Shown in pieces: positions 19,001 through 26,356 of a DNA stretch of 51,165 bases. Position 1 is the first letter of the stretch. Each line of letters starts with the position of its first letter. The DNA comes from RGIG2707 sp045600065 (lineage in GTDB: Bacteria > Bacillota > Clostridia > Peptostreptococcales > Anaerovoracaceae), in contig JAZRXE010000069.1 of the NCBI GenBank assembly GCA_045600065.1, positions 1 to 51,165 of the forward strand, written 5' to 3'. A program made the translations under genes and the position numbers. The notes beneath the pieces are model-generated. The model saw nothing but the letters and a program-made list of their open reading frames with translations, was not told where the DNA came from and made no database searches.

Positions 19001-19578
19001 TCGTTCACACGGTCCAGATTGTTTCTGGTGGAGGCCAGGTCTTTTTCGGTATCCGCCTTTTTGCTGCGGTATTTTACTATTCCCGCGGCTTCCTCGAATA
19101 TCTCGCGGCGGCTGTCCATCTTGTTGGATACTATGTTCGCGATCTTGCCCTGACCGATGATGGAAAAGCCCTCCACACCTATGCCGGTATCCATGATCAG
19201 CTCTCTGATGTCCTTCAGTCTGCAGGGATTGCGGTTGATCATGTACTCGCTTTCGCCGGATCTGTACATGCGGCGGGTTATGCCCACCTCGGCGTAATCT
19301 ATGGGAAGGGTGCGCTCCGTGTTGTCAATGACAAGGGTGACCTCTGCCATGCCCTTTGCCTTGCGGTTCTGGGTCCCGGCAAATATAACATCCTCCATCT
19401 TGCCGCCGCGCAGGGATTTGGGGCTCTGCTCGCCCAGAACCCATCTTATGGCGTCGGAGATATTGGATTTACCGCTTCCGTTGGGACCGACTATGCATGT
19501 GATGCCGTCGGTGAATTCTATTGTCACAGGGTCGGCGAATGACTTGAAGCCATTCAGCTCTATTCTCTTAAAATACAA
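16030..19578 (-). CDS. smc: Chromosome segregation ATPase SMC
   Basis: A 1182-residue condensin subunit. The N-terminal Walker A is GPNGSGKSN (about residues 32-40). A long coiled coil follows, then a hinge near residues 500-670 (EGYGGGVRFLM, then VETVLGAKMQDIV), a second coiled coil, and a C-terminal ABC signature LLSGGEKTMTA with Walker B FVILDEVEAALDE. The start is TTG at 19578, giving MYFKRIELNGFKSFAD, the standard SMC N-terminus. It is followed closely by ftsY and preceded by rnc, the conserved Bacillota order. Confidence 0.97.
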   Translation of the reverse strand: MYFKRIELNGFKSFADPVTIEFTDGITCIVGPNGSGKSNISDAIRWVLGEQSPKSLRGGKMEDVIFAGTQNRKAKGMAEVTLVIDNTERTLPIDYAEVGITRRMYRSGESEYMINRNPCRLKDIRELIMDTGIGVEGFSIIGQGKIANIVSNKMDSRREIFEEAAGIVKYRSKKADTEKDLASTRNNLDRVNDIIGEIEGRIGSLKRESEKAVEYLELRDKYRSAEVNVILRNVAAAEEKSQAVAEELAQLQTRLEEKQRLRDETDRRLREIRALELSLEEELGSIRDELLKKTEEIHFVNSKDQLNKERRDTLEKEAQRLARELASIREKLLRTAEVFERSESERLEASRMAEDLKLVLEQKDNELALAEHALEEGRKQDRAAKENIFELSSGISAARVEAQSLEDLRSSLLRRRERLTEDEDRREESIKELASKLEECSASLEAAKKAEEDLKAALEEAKRLADKANSNTAELSARAEKLRIDAGRYSARQKLLEELENSYEGYGGGVRFLMKESPKGVIGVLGDLLQVPKGWELAVETVLGAKMQDIVCKDDETAKRCIDLLKKNQAGRLTFLPVESLRSGRPADTRCVQGCRGYLGLASDRVRCSSGHQNIVDYMLGKVVIVDTLDNAVEMSAVNSSGLRFVTLEGEIINAAGAITGGSLKNNTANILTRRAEKDELSLTLKRLAAEITAVAEDIRASEVAAGEAAAKREITENALRERQMDIALISKEHQQLQQLMEDSRRSGIRRSTEIDELDKELGNAGGRLADVIASVSEMEEKGRLAEKEAEQVVMRLSALEQAAALAKDAQTAAKLDENKARLALENASLRQQDIKASMTELEGEAKEKELSIEKNALESSQAEEFGGSAAQIIREMEEKRRELEDKSAGISARRQQISAEASALEDERRQTDSLIYDAQMANHDAQMRLARFEAQVESMKDKLFEEFEMSYAQAAELEDPDFVMSRGLKESREYRDRMRAIGDVSFRSIEEYKSVKARYEFLTAQRDDILKAEAELKSVISETDATIKARFKESFDSVVENFEICFAELFNGGHAKLSLENPEDPMESAIDIEAQPPGKRLQNINLLSGGEKTMTAIALMFAVLKSKPTPFVILDEVEAALDENNIDRFAGYLRNFDRTQFALITHQKATMEHADVMYGVTMPEHGVTNILSLRLGDEFTL

Positions 19579-19589
19579 CTGTTACCTCT

Positions 19590-20294
19590 TTAAAGCTCGC
19601 TGATCTTGTCCAGTGCCGCGTCGGCTGCCCGGCTCTCTGCTTCCCGCTTGCTCTTTCCGCTGCCCTCGCCCAGCATGCTCCCCCCTGCGCTTACCGACGC
19701 GCAGAAGGACCTGTTGTGAGCCGGCCCGGTCTCGTCTGTTATCGTATATTCTATATCTGTTATGCCCCTTGCCTGGAGCAGCTCCTGCAGTCTGGTCTTG
19801 CTGTCCTTGTACAGCCTTCCGGCAGCTGCAAGCTCTATGTTTTCCCGTAAAAGTAACATAATCACTTTTACTGATTCCTCGTAGCCTCCGTCCAGATAAA
19901 CGGCCCCGAAAAATGCCTCCGCACAGTCTGCCAGCAAGGCATCCTTCTGCCTGCCTCCGGTGCGCTCCTCTCCCTTTCCGAGGCGTATCATGCGGTCGAA
20001 TCCGTATCTGCGGGCCATGATACTCAGGGATTTTTCGCATACTACCGAAGATCTGAGCTTGGTCAGAAAGCCTTCGTCCCTTTCGGGATACCTGTCATAA
20101 AGCTCTCTGCTCATGGCAAGCTCCAAAACGGCATCCCCAAGATATTCCAGGCGCTCGTTGCCGTCGAAGGCGCTTCCTGTAAGCTCGTAGGCCCTGGAGC
20201 TGTGAGTCATCGCCCTGACCAGCAGAGCCTCGTCCTTGAAGCTGTATCCGGTCAGCTCGCGTATATCATCGGAAAGATTACTCAAATAAGCCAC
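19590..20294 (-). CDS. rnc: Ribonuclease III
   Basis: A 234-residue double-strand-specific endoribonuclease that processes rRNA and structured RNA. The signature NERLEYLGDAVLEL and the second acidic site DCAEAFFGAVYLDGG make up the catalytic metal sites. A C-terminal double-stranded RNA-binding domain runs from about residue 160. The frame begins with GTG at 20294, overlapping the end of plsX by 17 bases. The TTG at 20285 is better spaced from GAAGGG and may be the real start. smc follows 11 bases downstream. Confidence 0.94.
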   Translation of the reverse strand: MAYLSNLSDDIRELTGYSFKDEALLVRAMTHSSRAYELTGSAFDGNERLEYLGDAVLELAMSRELYDRYPERDEGFLTKLRSSVVCEKSLSIMARRYGFDRMIRLGKGEERTGGRQKDALLADCAEAFFGAVYLDGGYEESVKVIMLLLRENIELAAAGRLYKDSKTRLQELLQARGITDIEYTITDETGPAHNRSFCASVSAGGSMLGEGSGKSKREAESRAADAALDKISEL

Positions 20295-21291
20295 CCTTCA
20301 TAGCATTTCTGCAATCCTCGAGCATGGATCCGGAGGCCAGATTCGCCGCCTTGATCACCGCGTTGCACACAGCTACGCAGTCCGAGGATCCGTGCATTTT
20401 AAACACCAGGCCGTCTATACCCAGAATGGGCGCCGCTCCCTCGCTGGAGTAATCCAGCTGAGACTTCATCTCTCTGAGCTTGCCCGACAGCAGACCGCCG
20501 CCCAGCCTGGAGACCAGACTGTCGTTTATGACAGCCTTGATTCTGCGCAGCAGCTCAAGGCAGGTGCCCTCCATAAGCTTAAGTACTATGTTGCCTGTAA
20601 AGCCGTCGCAGACCAGAACATCCGCCAGCCCTCCGGGAATGTCTCTCGCTTCGATATTGCCCACAAAATTCAGACCGCTTTCCTTAAGCAGCTTGTAGGC
20701 GTCCTTGAGCATGGATGTGCCCTTGCTCTCCTCGGTCCCTATGTTGATGAGGCCTACGGTTGGATCATCTATTCCGAAGGCATTGTGCATGTAAATGCTG
20801 CCCATCCTGCCGAAGCTGAGCAGATGCTCGGCCTTGCATTCGGCATTGGCGCCGGAATCCACAATAAGCGTGTACCTGCCGGCGTGATTAATCTGGGGCA
20901 CGGCAGCAACTATGGCAGGCCTTTCAACACCCTCCATTTTGCCTATGACCAGTATGCCGGATATCATCAGGGCTCCGGTATTACCGGCTGAGAGCACCGC
21001 GTCGGCCTCTCCGTCGGCGACCATGCGCACCGCTCTGACCATGGACGAATCCTTTTTATGCCTTACAGCCTGAACGGGACTGTCTTCTCCGCTTATGATC
21101 TCAGAAGCGTGGACCACCTCCAGCTTTGACTGATCGCAGCTGTCCTGATATTTCGCCAGTTCAGCGTTCAGCTTTTCCTGATCGCCTACCAGGATAAGCT
21201 TGGCATCGATACTTTGAGATGCCTGCACACAGCCCTTGACTATTTCCGCAGGAGCATTGTCACCGCCCATGGCGTCTATAGCTATTCTCAT
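20278..21291 (-). CDS. plsX: Phosphate acyltransferase PlsX
   Basis: A 337-residue enzyme that makes acyl-phosphate from acyl-ACP, the first committed step of the PlsX/PlsY phospholipid route. Family motifs are AIDAMGGDNAP at the start, SAGNTGAL, DSGANAECK and VCDGFTGNIVLKLMEG. The usual neighbours fabD, fabG and acpP are absent here; plsX runs directly into rnc. A promoter candidate lies at 21354-21382 and AAGGAG precedes the ATG. Confidence 0.96.
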   Translation of the reverse strand: MRIAIDAMGGDNAPAEIVKGCVQASQSIDAKLILVGDQEKLNAELAKYQDSCDQSKLEVVHASEIISGEDSPVQAVRHKKDSSMVRAVRMVADGEADAVLSAGNTGALMISGILVIGKMEGVERPAIVAAVPQINHAGRYTLIVDSGANAECKAEHLLSFGRMGSIYMHNAFGIDDPTVGLINIGTEESKGTSMLKDAYKLLKESGLNFVGNIEARDIPGGLADVLVCDGFTGNIVLKLMEGTCLELLRRIKAVINDSLVSRLGGGLLSGKLREMKSQLDYSSEGAAPILGIDGLVFKMHGSSDCVAVCNAVIKAANLASGSMLEDCRNAMKGGLFE

Positions 21292-21353
21292 ATTTTCTCC
21301 TTGAACGCATTGATTGCATTACAAAAACAATAATGCCGACAAAGCATCAAGGT

Positions 21354-21382
21354 ATTTTACCACGATATATACAAAAAAGCAA
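21354..21382 (-). promoter_or_regulatory. Promoter candidate of the plsX-rnc-smc-ftsY-PBP operon
   Basis: The minus strand has TTGCTT (21377-21382), a 17-base spacer and TAAAAT (21354-21359), about 60 bases before plsX. No FapR-type operator was recognised in the leader. Confidence 0.5.
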
Positions 21383-21383
21383 T

Positions 21384-21418
21384 AAAATGCCCCGAAGCAC
21401 AGGGCCGCAGGGCATTTT
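21384..21418 (-). terminator. Terminator after the thiazoline carboxylate hydrolase gene
   Basis: AAAATGCCC ... GGGCATTTT forms a 9-bp stem around a GC-rich interior. A T-rich tract follows on the minus strand. It closes the valS unit and overlaps the start of the plsX promoter candidate. Confidence 0.7.
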
Positions 21419-21449
21419 CAGGCGCGTATTTTTCTGCCGGCAACAGGCC

Positions 21450-22139
21450 TTAGCAGATGTTGAAATTAGTTCCTCTGTAAGAGGCGATCACATCGGCCAT
21501 TTCCTGACCGTATTCCAGGGCAAATTCCCTGAGCACCAGAGCGTTGATCTGTTCACCCTCTGCGCCGAAGATGGCCGCGGTCACTTCGTTATAGGCCCAG
21601 TAGGAATGAGCGCAGTGGAACTCGAAGCTCTTAAGACCTTCCGGATTCTTGACCACGGGCTTTCCGGGGGTGAGTCCGGAATCCAGCACTGTCTGTATGC
21701 AGTATTCGTGATCGTGCAGGGTCTGGGAGGTGCTGTACTTGATCTCGGGATTGAAGCCTCTTGCAATCGATGCGTCCAGATCGTGGCAGTAAGCCAGTCC
21801 GCCCTCGGGAAGACCCATCTTTGCAAACTGATAATGCCAGGGGCAGCAGTGTACATGGACTTGCCAGTCGGGATTTTCGCTGATCAGCTCGGACCTGTTG
21901 GCAATGCCCTGCTCAATGGCCTCGGGGGTGTTGACCCATTCGCCGTATTCGCGGTAGACCTCGTAGGTAAGAGGCTTGCCGTCTCTTATGGCTCTCTGAG
22001 CCATTCTGCGGCCGCGCTGCTCTGCATAATACCTGGTGGCATGCAGGAAGGCAGCGTCTCCTCTTTCACCGAAGGCTTCCTTCAGGTGAACATAGTACTT
22101 TGCGGCAATGAAAGCGTGTGCCATTTCTGTAAAAGCCAT
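21450..22139 (-). CDS. L-2-amino-thiazoline-4-carboxylic acid hydrolase family protein
   Basis: A 229-residue protein of the ATC hydrolase family. Characterised relatives open the thiazoline ring of L-2-amino-thiazoline-4-carboxylate on the route to L-cysteine. The conserved centre is visible: HCCPWHYQFAKMGL, then AYCHDLDASIARGFNPEI and LHDHEYC, with several Cys and His that could be catalytic. The start at 22139 is set by AGGAGG six bases upstream. It follows the valS stop by 10 bases and has no separate promoter, so it is likely read from the valS T-box transcript. The actual substrate here is uncertain; many family members are uncharacterised. Confidence 0.75.
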   Translation of the reverse strand: MAFTEMAHAFIAAKYYVHLKEAFGERGDAAFLHATRYYAEQRGRRMAQRAIRDGKPLTYEVYREYGEWVNTPEAIEQGIANRSELISENPDWQVHVHCCPWHYQFAKMGLPEGGLAYCHDLDASIARGFNPEIKYSTSQTLHDHEYCIQTVLDSGLTPGKPVVKNPEGLKSFEFHCAHSYWAYNEVTAAIFGAEGEQINALVLREFALEYGQEMADVIASYRGTNFNIC

Positions 22140-22149
22140 GATATACCTC

Positions 22150-24825
22150 CTATTTAAGCTTAGCTTCAACAACGGGTATGCGGTCAAGAGTCTTCTTGAG
22201 CATATCCCTGTAATTAGCCAGTTTTTCCTTTTCGGCATTGACGACCTTTTCCGGTGCCTTGGCCACAAAGGCTTCATTGGAAAGCTTGCCCTCGGTGCGC
22301 TTTACCTCGCCCTCCAGGCGGTCTCTTTCCTTGATGAGACGATCGTATTCTGCCTTGTAATCCAGCAGCTCGTCCAGGGGAACATAGATCTCCACTCCGG
22401 GCAGCGCGGCGGACATGGTCTCTTCGGGAACATCGGCGGCAGAGCCTGCAAAGATAACGCCCTGCAGGTTGGCCTGGCTGATGATGTGGTTCTCCGTGGT
22501 CTTCAGATATTCCAGCTCCTTTCCGGATGCCAGCAGCACGGCGTGCATCTTTCTGGAGGGAGCGGCTTCGGCCTCGGCACGGATGTTGCGGACAGACTTG
22601 ATGACCTCCATTGCCAGCTCTACCGCAGCCACATCGTCTGCATAGTCCATGCTGCCGTCATAGACGGGCCACTGCTCGCGGATAAGGAAGTCGTTGGTGT
22701 TGCCTTCCTTGGGCAGGAAGCTCCATATCTCCTCTGTAATAAAGGGCATGAACGGATGCAGCAGCTTCAGCAGGTTCTTCAGGGATTTGACAAGAACGAA
22801 TCTTGCGGTCTGCTTCTCCTCCTCGTCTTCTCCGTACAGACGAGCTTTGACCAGCTCGATGTACCAGTCGCAGAACACGTTCCAGATCAGTTCGTAGATC
22901 TTGCCTGCGGCCAGGGCGAAGTCGAAGTTTTCCATATTGTTGCCTATATCGGGCAGAGACTTGTTGATGGATGCCAGTATCCACTTGTCTTCAGGGCGAA
23001 GCTTTGCGGTCTTTTCGTCTGCCATGGGCAGGAAATTGCCCTCTTCGTCCTTAAGGTTCATGATCACGAAGCGGCTGGCGTTCCACAGCTTGTTGGCAAA
23101 GTTTCTTGCAGCCTCCACCTTTTCGTTGGTATACCTGATGTCGGAGCCGGGGGCTATGCCCGAAAGCAGCATAAAGCGCAGGGCGTCGGCGCCGTACTTG
23201 TCGATAACATCAAGGGGATCGATTCCGTTGCCTAAGGACTTGCTCATCTTGCGTCCCTGGGCGTCTCTTACCAGGCCGTGGATAAGCACGTGCTTAAAGG
23301 GGCTTACACCCATTTCGTCCACGGTGGCAAAGGCCATCCTGGCGACCCAGAAGAAGATGATATCGTAACCAGTTACCAGGGTGCTGGAGGGGAAGTAATG
23401 CTTCAGATCCTCGGTATCATCGGGCCAGCCCATTGTGGAGAACGGCCACAGAGCGGAGCTGAACCAGGTGTCCAGAACGTCTTCATCCTGATGGAAGTGA
23501 GTGCAGCCGCACTTGGGGCATACCTCAGGCTCGGTCCTTGCGACTATCATCTCTCCGCAGTCCTCGCAGTAGTAAGCGGGGATGCGGTGGCCCCACCACA
23601 GCTGTCTGGAGATGCACCAGTCCTTGATGTTTTCAAGCCAGTGCATATAAGTCTTTTCAAATCGTTCGGGAACAAAGATCAGCTCGTTTTTCTCTGCGAT
23701 CTCGATGGCAGGGCCCGCCAGAGGCTCCATGCGCACGAACCACTGCTCGCTGATACGGGGCTCCACCACGTCGTGGCAGCGGTAGCAGGTTCCGGTGGGG
23801 ATCACTATGTCTTCGGTCTTGACCAGGTAGCCTGCGGCGTCCAGATCGGCGACCCAGGCCTTGCGGCAGTCGAAGCGGTTCATTCCGGCATACTTGCCTG
23901 CGATCTGTGTCATGTTGCCCTGCTCGTCTATGCAATCCAGCATTTCCAGACCGTGGCGCTGGCCTACCTCGAAGTCGTTGGGATCGCAGGACGGAGTGAT
24001 CTTGACCGCCCCTGTTCCCTTTTCGGGGTCCGGATAGGGGTCGGCAATAATGGGGATCTCCCTGCCTACAACAGGCAGCACCACCTTGGTGCCTATAAGC
24101 TTTGTATATCTTTCGTCCTCGGGGTTTACGGCTATGGCCACATCGGCAAACATAGTCTCGGGACGGGAGGTGGCAACGGTGATGCCCTCGGAGCCGTCTG
24201 CGCCCGGATAGCGGAAGTACCAGTACTTGCCGTTCTTGTCTTCGTGCTCTACTTCGATGTCGGACAGAGCGCTGCCGCATGTTGGACACCAGTTGATGAG
24301 CCTTGCGCCCTTGTAGATCAGATCCTTCTCATAGAGCCTGCAGAAATGCTCGACTACAGCCTTGTTCAGGCCTTCATCCATGGTGAAGCGCTCACGGGTC
24401 CAGTCGCAGGAGCTTCCAAGCTTGCGGATCTGCGTCTCTATGCGCTTGCCGTATTTTTCTCTCCACTGCCAGGTCCTCCTGAGGAATTCCTCGCGGCCCA
24501 GATCTTCCTTGGATTTTCCCTCTTCCTTTCTGATAAGGTCTACCACCTTTACCTCGGTGGCTATGCTGGCGTGGTCTGTGCCGGGCAGCCACAGGGTGTT
24601 GAAGCCCTGCATGCGCTTATAGCGGATGAGCACGTCCTGAAGGCTCTGGTCCAGAGCGTGGCCCATGTGCAGCTGACCGGTGATATTGGGGGGAGGCATA
24701 AGGACTGTGTAAGATTCCTTAGTCTCGTCGTATTGCGGGGTGAATGCTCCGCTGCTTTCCCAGCTTTCGTAGATGCGGTCTTCGAAATCCCTGGGATCGT
24801 AATTCTTAGGCAAATTGTTTTCCAT
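22150..24825 (-). CDS. valS: Valyl-tRNA synthetase
   Basis: An 891-residue class I synthetase that charges tRNA-Val. The HIGH-type motif is in NITGQLHMGHALDQSL, the editing (CP1) domain occupies the middle with its threonine-rich ATSRPETMFADVA, and KMSKS appears as GRKMSKSLGNGIDP. A C-terminal coiled-coil arm ends the protein. The start at 24825 (MENNLPKNYDP) follows AAAGGAAA. A longer frame back to 24933 would run through the T-box terminator and is rejected. Expression is controlled by a T-box with a valine specifier. Confidence 0.97.
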   Translation of the reverse strand: MENNLPKNYDPRDFEDRIYESWESSGAFTPQYDETKESYTVLMPPPNITGQLHMGHALDQSLQDVLIRYKRMQGFNTLWLPGTDHASIATEVKVVDLIRKEEGKSKEDLGREEFLRRTWQWREKYGKRIETQIRKLGSSCDWTRERFTMDEGLNKAVVEHFCRLYEKDLIYKGARLINWCPTCGSALSDIEVEHEDKNGKYWYFRYPGADGSEGITVATSRPETMFADVAIAVNPEDERYTKLIGTKVVLPVVGREIPIIADPYPDPEKGTGAVKITPSCDPNDFEVGQRHGLEMLDCIDEQGNMTQIAGKYAGMNRFDCRKAWVADLDAAGYLVKTEDIVIPTGTCYRCHDVVEPRISEQWFVRMEPLAGPAIEIAEKNELIFVPERFEKTYMHWLENIKDWCISRQLWWGHRIPAYYCEDCGEMIVARTEPEVCPKCGCTHFHQDEDVLDTWFSSALWPFSTMGWPDDTEDLKHYFPSSTLVTGYDIIFFWVARMAFATVDEMGVSPFKHVLIHGLVRDAQGRKMSKSLGNGIDPLDVIDKYGADALRFMLLSGIAPGSDIRYTNEKVEAARNFANKLWNASRFVIMNLKDEEGNFLPMADEKTAKLRPEDKWILASINKSLPDIGNNMENFDFALAAGKIYELIWNVFCDWYIELVKARLYGEDEEEKQTARFVLVKSLKNLLKLLHPFMPFITEEIWSFLPKEGNTNDFLIREQWPVYDGSMDYADDVAAVELAMEVIKSVRNIRAEAEAAPSRKMHAVLLASGKELEYLKTTENHIISQANLQGVIFAGSAADVPEETMSAALPGVEIYVPLDELLDYKAEYDRLIKERDRLEGEVKRTEGKLSNEAFVAKAPEKVVNAEKEKLANYRDMLKKTLDRIPVVEAKLK

Positions 24826-24882
24826 AGGTTTCCTTTCCTTTCGCAGGATGTCTTCCTGCCCTTGCCGGTGCTCCCGGTTAAT

Positions 24883-25077
24883 AAAAAAACGTCCTCCGGC
24901 TATGCCAAAGGACGGAGATATCCGCGGTACCACCTTTGTTCCGCAAAAATGCGGCTCTCGTTAATACTGCCCTATGCCTCGGCGACCTTCATTCCAAAGA
25001 GACCCTCGGAGCTCTCAGCCGCGGCTCCTTCTCTGTACAGGCATTTGAAACTACTCCTCCGAAAAGGCTTTTCAATT
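24883..25077 (-). promoter_or_regulatory. T-box riboswitch, valine specifier GUC, controlling valS
   Basis: The leader has the conserved T-box bulge sequence at 24922-24938 (minus AAAGGTGGTACCGCGG). The UGGU in it can pair with the ACCA end of tRNA-Val. A stem III hairpin CCGCA/TGCGG lies at 24941-24954. The terminator (CGTCCT...AGGACG plus seven T) is at 24883-24914. In stem I the segment GAAGGTCGCC contains GTC at 24984-24986, the likely specifier. Uncharged tRNA-Val should stabilise the antiterminator and allow valS transcription. The GGAGTAG motif typical of stem I is present near 25040. Confidence 0.9.
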
Positions 25078-25208
25078 GAGATATTTATACTTGAAACCAG
25101 GGCTTTTGTCAATACCGCAAGGCCCCAAAGACCGCATAAAAAACGGTATGTCAGCCAATAAAGGAAAAACACGGATATAACGGAAAGAACATATACAAAA
25201 ACAAACAT
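24972..25208 (-). CDS. Possible 78-residue small membrane protein overlapping the valS leader
   Basis: The frame starts MFVFVYVLSVISVFFLYWLT, with a strongly hydrophobic first 35 residues containing one or two membrane segments. A perfect AGGAGG (25217-25222) lies 8 bases before the ATG, and a TATAAT (25235-25240) lies just upstream of that. The second half of the frame passes through the valS promoter and T-box stem I, so residues after about 35 may be fortuitous. No known family was recognised. It is divergent from the WYL regulator and shares its operator-like region. Confidence 0.4.
   Translation of the reverse strand: MFVFVYVLSVISVFFLYWLTYRFLCGLWGLAVLTKALVSSINISIEKPFRRSSFKCLYREGAAAESSEGLFGMKVAEA
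25084..25112 (-). promoter_or_regulatory. Sigma-A promoter of valS
   Basis: The minus strand has a perfect TTGACA (25107-25112), a 17-base spacer, and TATAAA (25084-25089). Transcription would begin near 25077, at the start of the T-box leader. This promoter lies inside the possible small membrane ORF. Confidence 0.85.
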
Positions 25209-25237
25209 TTTGCCTACCTCCTGTTTACGGGTTGATT

Positions 25238-25280
25238 ATAGTACTGCACTATGTACAAATTTCCGAACAGATGATATAAT
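25238..25280 (+). promoter_or_regulatory. Divergent promoter and operator candidate for the WYL regulator
   Basis: A near-palindrome ATAGTACTGCACTAT (25238-25252) lies beside a plus-strand promoter: TGTACA (25252-25257), 17 bases, TATAAT (25275-25280). On the minus strand the TATAAT of the small membrane ORF (25235-25240) overlaps the other side. A protein bound at the palindrome could affect both directions, and the WYL regulator is the obvious candidate. Confidence 0.45.
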
Positions 25281-25363
25281 ATTTGCAGAAAATACGGTCC
25301 TCAAAACGGAAAACGGCTTAATGCCCGCCGTATCACCGGGACAGACAAAAGCGGAGGCAGGCA

Positions 25364-26332
25364 ATGACAGATAAAGGCAATGTAATATGTATACTCAAGA
25401 TACTCGAAGAATATTCCGACGAGGATCATATTCTGAGCATGCAGCAGATACAGGAAAAAATGGACAGCCTTTACGGGCTCAAGCCGGACAGACGCACTGT
25501 CTACAGCGCCGTGGAGGTGCTCGGCCAGATGGGCTACGATATCAGCAGCTTCAGGGAGAACGGCAAGGGCTACTTCCTCAGGGAGCGGAGCTTCGAGACC
25601 GGAGAGATACTGATGCTCACCGATGCCGTAGGCGCCTTCCAGTACATTTCCCAAAAGCAGACAGAAGAGCTTACCGCAAAGCTCAAATCCCTGCTGAGCA
25701 TGCATCAGCGCAAGCAGATACATACAGCCGATATAATACGCACCGAGAACAAATCTCCCAATCCCCAAGTGGTGCTCAACATAGAGATACTCAGCCAGGC
25801 AATAAACGAAAGAAAGAAGGTCAGTTTCATCTACATGGATTACGACTACGATAAAAAGCTGCATGCCCGCAGAGAGGAGCGCTATGTTGCCAATCCATAC
25901 GGAATGATATGCGACAGCGAGCATTATTATCTTGTGATGATCTCCCGGGGCCATACTGATCCATCTTTCTACAGGATAGACATGATGAGCGATATAATAA
26001 TACTCGATGAGAAGATCGATATCTCAAAGACCGACGCCAGGCTCAACACCATAAAGCGTGTGGTCTACGCCCATGCAGGCAAGCCCGAAAACATAAGGCT
26101 GCGCTGCAAAAAGAAGGTCCTGCGCTATGTGCTTGAAAAATTCGGCACGGATATAGTGATCATTCCGGACCCGGAAGATCCGTATACCTTCGAGACCAGC
26201 TTCAAGGCACCTGCCGAAGGCATGGTATACTGGGCCCTGCAGTATCTTCCAGAGGTCGAGGTCCTGGCTCCCGAATCCCTGAGAGAACGGATAAAGCAAG
26301 CCATAAAAGCCAACAGCTATTTTGACGATTAA
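25364..26332 (+). CDS. WYL-domain transcriptional regulator
   Basis: A 322-residue DNA-binding protein. Residues 1-65 form a winged helix-turn-helix (LKPDRRTVYSAVEVLGQMGY). From about residue 140 there is a WYL domain with YVANPYGMICDSEHYYLV, which binds a ligand in related proteins, and a C-terminal WCX-like extension. GGAGG lies 6 bases before the ATG. It is transcribed divergently from the small membrane ORF and valS, and lies 24 bases before the GTPase-nuclease fusion gene, so it probably shares a transcript with that gene. WYL regulators often sit beside stress or defence genes, but a ligand cannot be assigned. Confidence 0.88.
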   Translation: MTDKGNVICILKILEEYSDEDHILSMQQIQEKMDSLYGLKPDRRTVYSAVEVLGQMGYDISSFRENGKGYFLRERSFETGEILMLTDAVGAFQYISQKQTEELTAKLKSLLSMHQRKQIHTADIIRTENKSPNPQVVLNIEILSQAINERKKVSFIYMDYDYDKKLHARREERYVANPYGMICDSEHYYLVMISRGHTDPSFYRIDMMSDIIILDEKIDISKTDARLNTIKRVVYAHAGKPENIRLRCKKKVLRYVLEKFGTDIVIIPDPEDPYTFETSFKAPAEGMVYWALQYLPEVEVLAPESLRERIKQAIKANSYFDD

Positions 26333-26356
26333 CCGTAAAAATACGGAGGAAGAACA

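Noticed and set aside
22140..22277. N-terminal extension of the thiazoline carboxylate hydrolase into valS
   Set aside because: The extension overlaps valS coding sequence, and AGGAGG with good spacing marks the start at 22139.
23278..25161. Long plus-strand open frame opposite valS
   Set aside because: It lies wholly opposite valS and the T-box, has no recognisable domain, and reflects codon bias of valS. The same applies to long frames opposite the penicillin-binding protein, the 1028-residue gene, smc and the BspA-like gene.
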